NCBI RefSeq assembly: GCF_000313135.1
Contig: NW_004457554.1
Span: 832,082-896,081 of the forward strand
Direction of reading: 5' to 3'
DNA length: 64,000 nucleotides
Origin: Acanthamoeba castellanii str. Neff
Lineage: Eukaryota; Discosea; Longamoebia; Acanthamoebidae
Every line of letters starts with the position of its first letter. Position 1 is the first letter of the stretch. The notes below the pieces were generated by a model. That model worked only from the letters and a program-made list of their open reading frames with translations. It searched no databases and was not told where the DNA came from. The position numbers and the translations under genes were made by a program. Below are positions 34,128 to 44,298 of this stretch, in pieces.

Positions 34128-34846
34128 ATGGCCGGAAAGCTCAACGTGACGGAAGACCCCAAGGCTCACCTGGTGCGGCTGGTGAAGGACTTCGACAACG
34201 CCATGCTCATCACGAAGAACTCGAGCGACCAGCTGCGCGGCAGGCCCATGCGAATCGCCAAGGCCGACGTCGAGCAGAACCTGTGGTTCATCACCTCCAT
34301 GGACAGTGCCAAGATCGAGGAGCTCCTGCGGGACCCCCGGGCCTGCATCACCATGCAGAAGAGTGCGCCCCCCCCACCCAAACCCGTCCTTCTTGAATGC
34401 GAAGCTGACGAGACCTACTTGTAGATGGCGAGTACATTTCGCTGTCGGGCAACGTTCATGTCTCCAACGACAAGGGCGGCATTGAAGAGATCTGGAAGGG
34501 TTCGTCTGCCTCACCTAATGATCACGCACACGCACACACACGCGATACAACACACACACACACACGCACACACACACACACACAACGACATGACAAGAAG
34601 AAACGTGCTTACCGAATATGTCACACTGTAGAGGCGTATCGTCCGTGGTTCCCCGAGGGCAAGGACACGCCCGACCTGGTGCTGCTCAAGGTCGACACGA
34701 CGTGGGGCGAATACTGGGACTCGGTGTCGGGCGAGAAGACGACGATGGATTTCCTCAAGAAGATGGTCGGCGCCGAAGAGAAGAAGAGCACCACCATGCC
34801 CGAGGAGCACGCCAAGGTGACCCTGACCGCTCCCACGCAGATGTGA
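34128..34846 (+). CDS. Pyridoxamine-phosphate-oxidase-like stress protein
   Basis: Three exons encode MAGKLNVTEDPKAHLVRLV with FDNAMLITKNSSDQLRGRPM, RIAKADVEQNLWFITSMDSA and KIEELLRDPRACITMQK, then GEYISLSGNVHVSNDKGGIE, and finally YRPWFPEGKDTPDLVLLKVD with TTWGEYWD. This is the split-barrel flavin-binding fold of the general-stress-protein 26 group, related to pyridoxamine 5'-phosphate oxidase. Family members bind FMN, FAD or F420, and the true substrate is often unknown. The protein is about 160 residues, typical for the group. The second intron is almost all CA repeat (34519-34583). Confidence 0.82.
34523..34583. repeat. (CA)n microsatellite in intron
   Basis: A CA dinucleotide run with a few interruptions occupies the second intron of the oxidase-like gene. 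Confidence 0.85.
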
Positions 34847-35006
34847 AGGGAGCGCACGTGCAGGGCTAAACCAAGGAAAGGAAGGAATGAAGGAATAGAA
34901 TAGCATTGCATTCACCAGCACGCACTCGTTCACCCGCTTTGTTTACACACACCACCGCACACGCACACGCACTTTCCTTTTCGTTCTTGCTGTAGATGAC
35001 GGGGCT

Positions 35007-35684
35007 CTATTCTGTCCAGCTGTTGCCGCATCCGGGGCTGCAGCACACGAAGAATAGCGTGAACACCTGCTCACTGTTACCGCTGTTGGCCTGGAAGAAC
35101 ACGGCCTCCCTTCCGCCGCACTGCTCGCACAGAGCACTACATAAAGCACGAACGACGAGACAAGTTGTTAGCCGGCCACGAAGTAGTATCGCGCTGATGC
35201 CAGGCGGGGCGCAGCGTACCCCTTCGTGCGTGGCAGCGTTGGGTCCGTAATCACCTCGTGGAAGATCTGAGCACCGCCACTGCGTGGAGAAAGGAGTGCG
35301 AATGAGGGACGGCGGCAACGGCATACACACCACCCAACGGCACTGGCAAGATGGTGTACGTACGCAGGCTTTTGGGTGATCTCGTTTCGGTAGATTCGCC
35401 AGGCGGCACCGGTCTGGACCTCATAGCCGTCCTTATCTATCTGTTTGAGATCGGCCTGCTCGACATGTTCGCAGTTACGGCAGGCGTACAGGAGGACCTT
35501 GTTCTCTTTGTCCTCCTTCGGGTACAGCATGTTCGCACTGCCATCGGGGGGGGGGCAAATCTGAATTAGATTAAAATTGAGGATGCAAAATGTAAAATTC
35601 GTTGTAGGAAAGAAATAGGCTTCTCTTTTGCAAGGGCCAGTGGGAAAGAGCAACAACAAGGTACCATTCATTGCAAAAGTTCAT
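35007..35684 (-). CDS. RPB9: RNA polymerase II subunit RPB9
   Basis: The minus-strand exons encode MNFCNE, then [20 protein letters not shown] with [15 protein letters not shown], then the linker with [11 protein letters not shown], and finally [20 protein letters not shown] with [17 protein letters not shown]. The NMLYPKED motif, the DPTLPRT motif and the two zinc ribbons are diagnostic of RPB9, which sits in the jaw of RNA polymerase II and supports TFIIS-stimulated cleavage and fidelity. The N-terminal ribbon is interrupted by introns, and the exact join around the first zinc pair (near 35555) is uncertain. A divergent gene starts 172 bases upstream. Confidence 0.92.
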
Positions 35685-35856
35685 CTTGAGTGATGTGTGC
35701 GGGTCTGCCTACAAGAAAAAGAAAACAAAATTAAGCCGAGAAATGGAGAGAAATACGTAGCGCTTCTATTGCACTGAAAGCGAAGAGGAGCCAACAAGCT
35801 GCAAGCACCACACAACTGCACTTCATGGGTACCCCTTTGCCAAGAGCTTGACCTCC

Positions 35857-37168
35857 ATGCTGCACGCCTTAGTTGCTGCTCCAAAAACTTGTGCTGATAT
35901 TCCTCTTGTTTGGTTCCTTTTGAATCTAACTTTCATCCGTGCATCAACAACTTGGTGGCACACTGCCTGGTGGTGGGCTTGCGGCTGGAAACAACAGCGA
36001 CAAAGCGATTTCAGTCGGGCAAGTGGGATGGATCCTACGTGCACCAGGGCAAGCGCAACGAGCTGGTCCTCGAGCTCCAGTTCAGTCACGACGGCGCCGT
36101 CAACGGCACCGGCCAGGACAGCACCGGCTTCTTCAGCATCACTGGCGTTTACAAGTACATCCCCATCTCGTCCCTTGCATGTCAGGTGCTACGTTTCAGT
36201 GCATGGGGTCGTGCATGGGAATGTACATTCGTTGCTGATGTGGCATTTGTGCTTGGCGCGATGCAGACCCACACCTCCGTACGGAGCCACACTTACGCGA
36301 ACAGACATGCAGAGCGGCAACACAATGGAGATGTCTGGCTTCAGAGAGAGCGCCGTACGACACCTCCCCATTCATCCCCATTCAGCTTGCCCGGATTGTC
36401 TTGTCGCCAAGTGCCGACCTTGCTGTGTGTGGGCCACCTGACCAATGACGCAATCACACCACAGAGCGGAGGGATCTTCGGTACGTGGAACGGAACGTTG
36501 GGCTCTGGCGACTTCCGAATCAAGCCATCGGCCGACATTGCAGGTACAACGATCGTTCGCTCAGTGCTGGCCCTTAGGAGATGATCAATGACTGTGTGAG
36601 TGACCGACGTGGATTCCTTCATGTGTCGCACGTGGTCGCAAACGCAGCGATGGAGAAGAAACTGAAGGAGGAAGCCGAGAAGAAGAAGGTGGAGCAGCTC
36701 AAGGCCATGGGATTCCCCGAAGAGTGGGCCAAGGACGCTCTCAAGGAGACCAAGGTAGCGAATTGGGCCGATCCTGCACATGATTCTGCTCCGATACCCC
36801 ATTGGAGTCGCTCGTGTCGTGTCGTGCCGTGTCGTGGTGCGTGCCGTGCTCACACAGAAATGGCGCCTAGGGCGATCTTGACGCGGCGGTGGAGCACTTG
36901 ACACTACAGCTGTCGGCCGGCGACGACTTTGGGTCAACACCAACAGCCTCGGGCGGCGGCGGCGGCGGCGATGTGGCAGATGCGTCGCTGGTGAGCCAGC
37001 TCACGGACATGGGCTTCTCCGCCGACCAGGCCAAGATGGCCCTCCAAGCTTGCGTACGCCCGCCTCCCCGGTACTGTGCTTCATGCTCTCCCTTCTGTCC
37101 CTGATCAGGTTCCTCCAAAACAGGACAACGACGTGGGGCGAGCGGTCGAGTTCCTCTTCAATCAGTAG
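35857..37168 (+). CDS. Beta-sheet domain protein with two UBA domains
   Basis: Exon 1 starts at the ATG at 35857 and reads MLHALVAAPKTCADIPLVWF; it joins in phase to TKRFQSGKWDGSYVHQGKRN, then ELVLELQFSHDGAVNGTGQD and TGFFSITGVY. A later exon gives SGGIFGTWNGTLGSGDFRIK. This strand-turn pattern (SGKWDGSY, GxxNGTGxD, GxWNGTL) looks like a small beta-barrel, which I cannot name. Next come two ubiquitin-associated domains: KVEQLKAMGFPEEWAKDALK-ETK joined to GDLDAAVEHL, and VSQLTDMGFSADQAKMALQA joined to NDVGRAVEFLFNQ. Both UBA domains are split by introns at equivalent places. Ubiquitin binding is inferred. The exon between 36265 and 36355 is uncertain. Confidence 0.72.
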
Positions 37169-37520
37169 CCGTGAGGACCATCAAGCACCTGCCGCCTGAT
37201 GTATGATGCTTTTGGTGATGAAGATGTTGCAATTGGTGTTGTGGTTGATGTCGTACCTTGGCAACACCCAAAGTCCCATCCAATCGACAGCCTCGGGTGT
37301 TGTCCCACACTACGCTTGTTTTCTTTTAGACATGTCTTTCTTCTTGTGCTCCCCACCTCGTGCCTCTTGACCTCGCGCCGATCCCAACACTTGGCTTCTT
37401 CGAGAAGACCGCAGCACACAAGCCACAGGAGGAGCACCACATTGGGGCAAGGCACAACAACGACGGATCCTCGTTTGAATCTTATTATTATTTATTATAC
37501 CACTATTTATTTGAATTATC
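37169..37520. other. Intergenic region
   Basis: This 352-base stretch holds the promoter of the next gene and an AT-rich patch near 37480-37520. I see no gene in it. Confidence 0.4.
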
Positions 37521-40500
37521 ATGCACATGACCACCACGGGGCGATTCAACGTGCTTGCACACCTCACGGCAGCGCTGATTTGCTCAGGTACTCCTCCTTC
37601 CTCGTTCTGGTTTCTCGATTCCTGCTTGTACCGTCCGTACAGATTATTTTAATCGTAATAAATCATGCTAATTTCAAAATAAAAAACATGCAGTGGTGCT
37701 GGTCTCGGCGAGCCCAAGCCTGGTGCTCGACCAGGCCTACCTGCAGTCGACCGTCTCCACGGACTTTGTGGTGTCGTCGTCTTCGTCCGGCTCGTCGTGC
37801 TTCGTGCCGCGGTGCCTCACACCCGACGCGGCCAACCAACGACGGCTCCTGCGCTTCGGGCTGCGCGTGCAGAACCAGGGCGACGCCGAGGCCAGCCTCG
37901 CACTGGGGTCGGCCGCCGCGTCCACGGTCACGAACGACGCCTGCTCGGCCGCCACGAGCATCAACGACTTCGTGTCGCTCGCCGTTAAGGACTCCTCCAA
38001 TGCCGTGAAGGCCTCGGGCGTGCGTGGTACGCGCGCGCTCCTCAGCCGTGCGCGTGTGCGGTGTGTGCGTGTGCGATTGTGCGTGCGTGTGCGGTGGTGT
38101 CTCACTGCGCTCTGCTTGTCTCTGCACAGATCTGTGCCTTTTTGACCAGGAGACGGTCACGGGATACTCGGGCGGGGGCAGTGTGCCCTCGGCTCCCGTG
38201 TACTCGTCCTGCCGCACTTCCACCCCCTCCGGCCCCGTGCAGGTTCGGTCCACACACATGCACACACGCACACACGCACCGCACACACCGCACACACCGC
38301 ACACACCGCACCACCACTTCCCTCCTGATGGTTGTCGTACGCGCAGGGCCTTTCCGCCGGATGGCAGGTGACCTACACGAAGGACGTCACCTGCATGTAC
38401 CTGGACATCACCGGGCTCGTACGCTACCCACCCTCCTCCCACCCGCCCGCCCACCCATCGTGCTGGTGTTCCAACACAGCGCCTGCCTGCGTCCCTGCGT
38501 TGACGTTGTTAGTTTCCCTCCCTCCCCCCATTCATCACATAAGGCGGCCGGCAGCTACACTTTGGAGGCGACGCTCACGTCGGTTTTCAACGGCTCAGCC
38601 GAATCCACCACGTACGTTCCCCCCTCCGGTTTCACTTCGGTCTGTGTTTGCGGTTCTCACCTGGCCTGGTCGATTGTTCCTTTCGCGCAGGACGGCGCCG
38701 TTCACCATCGACAACTCCTGCCCGCCGGCCGCCAACTACGGCTCCCCTCAATACACCCCCAACACGGCGGCTGCGTGGTGCGTACTCACGAACTGTGCAC
38801 CGCGCCGGCAGCCCCTGCCGTACGACACCGACGATGTCCCCGCTCAACTGTGTGCATGTCGTTGTGTGCGCGTGAACAGGGTCGACCCTGTCGCAAACGG
38901 GCACACGAGCGTCGCACTCCCGAGCGCCGGGAGCTTCAGCGCTTCGGTCGGGTTGGGCTCGACTCCCTGGATCTTCGGCTGCACCAACTTCGAGTACGCG
39001 CTGCGTCGCACAGATCAGTGCACGCCACGTTCGCCCAGTACCCACCTGACTAACCCCTCGAACACCAACAGGTCGTTTGCGATGGACGTGGCCGGCAGGG
39101 TCTCGTTCGCTGCGCAGGGCTCCAGTGTGCCGACCGACACCAAGCTCGACTTCACCCTCGCGCCCTTCAATGCCCTCTTCCTAAGTACGCCTTTCTCCCA
39201 GCGTGCACAATCGCACATGACACGGCGGCACGACACGACACGACACACAAGAACAGTTGGCCAACTAACCTGGGTGGTCAGATGGTACGGGGTATTATCA
39301 ACTCACGGGGACTTCGCCCTCCCGCGTGCTTCTGGTCTCCTGGTACGTTCGGTTCCTTCTGGCCCTCTGGCGACCTCTGTCGCAGCGTTCATGCGAAATG
39401 CGAACTTTTTCCTTCAACGTTGTGCGCACACCTCGGGAGGTGGGTTTCGTAGCTGAACGCAATCGCCTGTGGCATAATGCAGGGTGGACATGAAGGCCAG
39501 CGACACCTACACCAACCTCGCCTGGCAGGCTGAGATCAACGAGGTTCGTTTTTTGTTCGTTTCTTCTGCCGTGCATCGTTTAGGCGCAGCGCGCTCACTT
39601 CTGGGCTGTGCCGTGTGGTGGCATTTTACCTGTCAGAGCGGAGACGTCGTTTTCCGATACCGGAACGTCACCTACCAACTGGATGGCGTGGACGCGGGCG
39701 AAGGCCGTCGGCAGAACATCTACGTCTGTGGCGGCGGTGACGGTGCGCCTTCTTTGCCCTTTCCGCAACGAACGACCACGACCACGACTGTGTTGTCTGA
39801 TCGCTCTCGATTCTTCGCGAGACAGACATGAACTGCGCCATCTTCACTGAGCAGGCGGTGACGAATGGCAGCGCGGTGGTGAGCGACAACTCGACCGTCC
39901 GCTTCCCCCGGCGACTACCCGGCGATGGCACCACACGGCCCACCGTGTCCATGGTACGCCCGCTGCTCAGCTTCGCGCTGCGCTCTCGCGCGGGAGCAGG
40001 AATGCTGAAGATGTGCGCGCGCCGACAGAGCAACTCGCCAAGCGGGAACTCGTTCGTGGAGGGGACGGTGGTGACCTTCACTGCCAGCACCAGCGCCCCG
40101 GCCACGCTGGGCTGGTCCTTCGGTGACCGCTTCTACCCGCAGGAGATCACCGAGACGGGCGTACACAACTTCACCACCCCAGGTAACTCCACACACCTCC
40201 CCCCCGCTTCTTGACGCTTTTCGCTTTCGTTCTCTTGGGCTCATCGCCCTACTCTCTTTTGTCTGCGCGCCCGCACAATGTAGGCACGTACAACGTCCGG
40301 CTGACGGCGTTCGACGGGACGTACTACGTGACCTCGAGCAAGACCATCATCATAGTCAGCTCGCACGGCGGCGGCGGTTGGGATTCGGAGGACACGCTGG
40401 CCTTGATGCTGGGGCTCTTCATCCCTCTCACGGTGATCGTGTGCGTGGTGGCGATCATCGTCGCCGCTGTCATCTTCTTCTTCGGCCGCGGCATTGTGCC

Positions 40501-40683
40501 CTCCGGCGGTGCCTGGTGGAACAAAGATCCCGGTAACCCCCCATCACCGCACACGCGCACGCACACGCACACGCACACACCATTCCCTTCCGTTCCACTC
40601 GGTTGTCTCCCTTACACGACCACCCAATTTCCACGTGCACAGAGTACGTCAACACGGAAGCGCCCATCGCTGCCGCACTCTAG
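37521..40683 (+). CDS. Membrane protein with degenerate lysyl-oxidase-like and PKD-like domains
   Basis: The start MHMTTTGRFNVLAHLTAALI with VVLVSAS is a likely signal peptide. The next region follows the lysyl oxidase fold: SSCFVPRCLTPDAANQRRLL, RFGLRVQNQGDAEASLALG, DLCLFD, LSAGWQVTYTKDVTCMYLDI and TGLAAGSYTLEATL. The copper-site segment, a C-x-x-H-x-H pattern in active enzymes, here reads DACSAATSINDF with no His, and the Lys before CL of the cofactor site is missing, so it should be catalytically dead. Exons after that include FTIDNSCPPAANYGS, DMKASDTYTNLAWQAEINE and FRYRNVTYQLDGVDAGEG. A PKD-like domain follows (GNSFVEGTVVTFTASTSAPA, then YNVRLTAFDGTYY). A membrane helix (LMLGLFIPLTVIVCVVAIIV) and a short tail (EYVNTEAPIAAAL) end it. 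About 14 exons. Confidence 0.7.
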
Positions 40684-41002
40684 CGAACAGCGGTTGTGTG
40701 CCAGAAGAGAAAAAGACCAAGAAGCACCAAGGTGCTCGCAAGAGGGTTTCCCAACACACAACAAGGTTCAAGAAAGGCGGAGAGTGCAATGCCGCAGTGC
40801 CAAACAAGATCTTGGGGTGAGACGCCCATCAGGATCATAAATACACCAAGTAATGTACACCAACTCATGATCTCCTTCTTCCTTCTCCTCTCGATCTCTG
40901 GTGGTTGCTGCTCTTGTGCAAGCGCTACTGAGGTTGGGGTGGGGCCTGATGGCGCGTGGCAGTGAAGGTCACGGTGTTCAACAACTCGCCCTTCACTTCA
41001 CT
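40684..41002. other. Convergent intergenic region
   Basis: The 3' ends of two convergent genes meet here. No gene or clear signal is visible. Confidence 0.4.
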
Positions 41003-42516
41003 TCACTTCTTCCTCTTGCCCTTGGCCGGTTCGGTTGTCTCGCCGCCGCCAGCGCCCCCGTGGTCGTTGCTGATGGTGCCCTCCTTCTCGTTGGCGACGC
41101 ACCGAAGCAAGCCCAAGTCACTCTGTGTGCGAACGGGTCAGCAGTGTGCAGCCCAGACCAAGCGTGGGTGGTGCGCACCTTGGCGATGATGAAATAGCTC
41201 TCCCCCGCGTCGCTCTCGGCTCCCTCCACGGCTTCGATGCGCACGGGCGCGCCCCCTTTCTGGTCCTTGAGTGTGACCACCAGGTATCCGGTCTTGGCGT
41301 ACGATGGTCCATAGTCCCTGGTCTGCTGTGGAATCAGAATGCATCCCAGATCCTGCACGGCCTTCTTGGGCAGCGAGCTACACACACACACACACGGTTG
41401 AAGGGACACGACACGAAAGAAGTGTGAGCGAGAGAGCGAGAGAGAGAAGACATCAACGACGACGACGAGTGATCGCACAGGCTCGCACCTGTCCTTGGCA
41501 CCAATTCCGATGGCGAGAGGAAGCTCGACCTTCTTCTGGGTCATCATGTCCGACAAGACGACAAAGGCTTGCGCAAAGCTGGGCGACGGTTTCTGCGCGT
41601 GAAAGAAACACCAAAGAGCCAATACAGATGAGCTCATCTTCCCGTACGACTGTGGTTGGCGAGAACGGGGTGCGCTGCGTACGGTGACCACGGCATTGTT
41701 CTTGACGAACACGCAGCCAAAGGACTGCTCCTCGAGCTGGGCCTGGGAACGCCGACCAAACCTGCACACACCACCGCCAACCCGATGAAGAGGATGATGG
41801 TGACGGTGTGAGTTCAACTGGGCCAGGCCGCAGTATTTGTTGTCGACAAGTGGTGTGAGACGAGCAACGCCCGAGGGGACGAGGTGGAGGGGAAGTAGTG
41901 GAAGGAGAGAGAGAGAGGGAACGCACGAGATGGTGGGCTTGCCGCCACCGGTGGTGGTGGTCTGCTTATCTCGTTCATCGAGCCACTTCTGCTTCTCGTC
42001 GTAGAACTGGCGCTTCTCGTCCTCGAAGGCGCGCCGCTCGTCGTTGAGCTGCTGGCGGTCGGTCGCCACCTTTCGTCGCTCCTCGGCGAGTGCGCGCCTC
42101 TCCTCCTCCACCACGTGCGAGTCGAGCTGCTGCTGCCATGCAGTCGCGGCCAGCAAAGATGGCGATGGCAGCGCCTGCGGATTCTCCACGCTGGCGCCGC
42201 CCAGAAGGGGATGCAGATGGAGGGAGGGGAAGGGGAGCTGCTCGCTTGTGGTCGAAGATGAAGCTGAAGATGCATCAACGTTGTTGTCGAAGCTCTGGCG
42301 CCTCTTCTTGTTGGGTGGCTGGCGATCGACGTCGATGACAACAGGGGGATTACTACTGGAGGAGGGGGAGCCCAAGTCAGGGAGGAACGGGCTGCCGTAG
42401 GAGGTGAAGTCCACCTCCTGCGCATCGGTCGAGGCGTCATCGTTGAGGAGGCTGCTAATCGTAGACCGTGAGTTGCCACTCCCATTCAACGCAGCACTGC
42501 TGTGGGGGTCCTCCAT
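41003..42516 (-). CDS. Coiled-coil protein with nuclear-type N-terminus, function unknown
   Basis: The first exon, from the ATG at 42516, reads MEDPHSSAALNGSGNSRSTI and includes a basic cluster (PPNKKRRQSF) and a coiled coil (EEERRALAEERRKVATDRQQ, then ERRAFEDEKRQFYDEKQKWL). Smaller exons encode QAQLEEQSFGCVFVKNNAVV, PSPSFAQAFVVLSDMMTQKK with VELPLAIGIGAKD, LPKKAVQDLGCILIPQQTRD with YGPSYAKTGYLVVTLKD, and a C-terminal NDHGGAGGGETTEPAKGKRKK. The C-terminal part looks like a small folded beta domain. I do not recognise the family. The basic cluster suggests the nucleus. The long antisense-free open frame upstream of 42516 has no ATG. Confidence 0.62.
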
Positions 42517-43238
42517 CCTTCCTTCCAGGCAGCAACAAGTTGTTGTGGAACGTAGAGAGTGACAGATCAATCGAGAGAGAGATTCTGGTCCCTCGCTGGT
42601 GTGAAAGAGCGCACGGGGCAGTGACAGCGAGGAGGAGACGGGACGTGGTGCTGCTCCTTGTCTCTTTGCAGTGGTGCCCCACCGTCGACAGTCTTCACCA
42701 AGAAAGCTGGCCACTTGGCCATCTACGGCTTCGAATCCCACCCGAGACAATGTCCCAACCACGGAGGCTTGTAACTGTGCCGGAAGGCCAAGGTCGGAGG
42801 AAGCCGACGGGGAAGAGACCATGCCCGTCTCGGCGCCTCCGGTACGTATGGCGCGCCAAGAGCGGCCCAACTCCACAGGGTCAATCACGAACGCAATGGC
42901 ACACCCGGATGCCAACCATTCCGCAGAGTTAGGCGCGTGCGGTCTGCTCTGAGGCACGGGTCGCTCGGTTCTCGAGCACTTATCTCTCGAGAACGCGTGC
43001 AAAGATGTCGTCCAACCTTCGGCTCACCTGCCCGTCGACTACGTCTCCCTCCACAACTACTACTGCCATGAGGTCGTGCCGTAGGGCCTTTGTACTCCAA
43101 GCGCAGCTGTCACCACTCACTGCCACAGTGCCCTATCCGATCTACAAAAGGCCACTGCCGGAGCATCTCATCTACATCGGACCGAACAACACGTCTTCTT
43201 CAACACACCAACAACCACCAGCTCGAAGCAACAACAAG
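42517..43238. other. Divergent intergenic region or 5' extension of P5CR
   Basis: The frame of the reductase gene stays open back to an in-frame ATG at 43005, which would add a 78-residue basic, Ser/Thr-rich leader. The remaining part is promoter sequence for both neighbours. Confidence 0.4.
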
Positions 43239-44063
43239 ATGTCGGAACCCAGGATCGCCTTTCTCGGTGCGGGCCAGATGGCCACTGCCCTCGCGCGCGG
43301 CTTCATCGATGCCAACGTGACGCGACCAGAGAACATCATCGCCAGCGATGCGTACGAGCCCCAGCTGCCTCGATTTCAGAAGGACACTGGCGGCAGCACG
43401 AAGACCACGAAATCCAATCTCGAGGCCGTTGAGAATTCGGATGTGGTGATCCTCTCGGTCAAGCCGCAGGTCATGTCCACCCTGCTCAAGGAGATCAAGG
43501 ACGCGGTGGCCTCCTCGCCCCATCTCATCATCTCGATCGCCGCCGGCATCACGATCGACACCATCACCAAGCAGCTGGGCAGCGACACCCGCGTGGTGCG
43601 CGTCATGCCCAACACGCCATGCCTCGTCGGCAAGACCGCGGCCGCCTTCTCGCTGGGCGGCAAGGCCACGCCGGAGGACGGCAAGCTGGTGGCGCACCTG
43701 CTCTCGTCGGTGGGCCTCGGGACCGAGGTGCCCGAGCGGCTGCTCGACGCCGTCACCGGCCTCAGCGGTAGCGGACCGGCCTACGTCTACCAGTTCATCG
43801 AGGCGCTCAGCGACGGCGGCGTTGCCGCTGGCCTGCCGCGCGACGTGGCCGCCAAGCTGGCGGCGCAGACGGTGCTGGGCGCTGCGCAGATGGTGGTGCA
43901 GACCGGCGAGCACCCGGGCGTGCTCAAGGACAAGGTGGCGAGCCCCGGCGGGACCACCATCGCCGGCATCCACGCCCTGGAGAACGGCAGACTGCGCGCG
44001 ACGGTGATGAACGCCGTGCTGGCCGCCACCGAACGATCCAAGGAGCTGGCCAAGTCTGAGTGA
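43239..44063 (+). CDS. P5CR: Pyrroline-5-carboxylate reductase
   Basis: This intronless gene encodes 274 residues from the ATG in AACAAGATGTCG. The Rossmann start is RIAFLGAGQMATALARGFID (GxGxxx). Further signatures are SDVVILSVKPQVMSTLLKEI, VVRVMPNTPCLVGKTAAAFS and the family motif TGLSGSGPAYVYQFIEALSD, with SPGGTTIAGIHALENGRLRA near the end. The enzyme makes proline from 1-pyrroline-5-carboxylate with NAD(P)H. Length fits the family. An in-frame upstream ATG at 43005 could add a leader (RSCRRAFVLQAQL) resembling a mitochondrial signal; alternative starts could give two locations. Lack of introns is unusual for this window. Confidence 0.95.
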   Translation: MSEPRIAFLGAGQMATALARGFIDANVTRPENIIASDAYEPQLPRFQKDTGGSTKTTKSNLEAVENSDVVILSVKPQVMSTLLKEIKDAVASSPHLIISIAAGITIDTITKQLGSDTRVVRVMPNTPCLVGKTAAAFSLGGKATPEDGKLVAHLLSSVGLGTEVPERLLDAVTGLSGSGPAYVYQFIEALSDGGVAAGLPRDVAAKLAAQTVLGAAQMVVQTGEHPGVLKDKVASPGGTTIAGIHALENGRLRATVMNAVLAATERSKELAKSE

Positions 44064-44103
44064 TTGCGCTCCTCTTCTTCTTCTTCTTCTTCTGTTGTTC
44101 ATA

Positions 44104-44109
44104 AATAAA
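44104..44109 (+). terminator. Poly(A) signal of P5CR
   Basis: An AATAAA hexamer lies 41 bases after the stop codon. Confidence 0.5.
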
Positions 44110-44298
44110 CACGCATCGCCAACATCTTCTCTCGACAGGGAGCAGCTGAGGGGGAGATGTCTATCTTGCTGATGTGGGCCGTAGATTTCGTGGGGGCATT
44201 GTGGCAATCCGGGTATTAACCGGGCACAAGGGGAGACGCGCGGACAATCGCTGGCGCGCAGGAGAGAGGGGGGAAAGACTTCGCGTGCGGGCCGGTGT

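Noticed and set aside
43200..44207. 335-codon antisense frame over P5CR
   Set aside because: P5CR is unmistakable on the plus strand; the antisense frame is a GC3 shadow.
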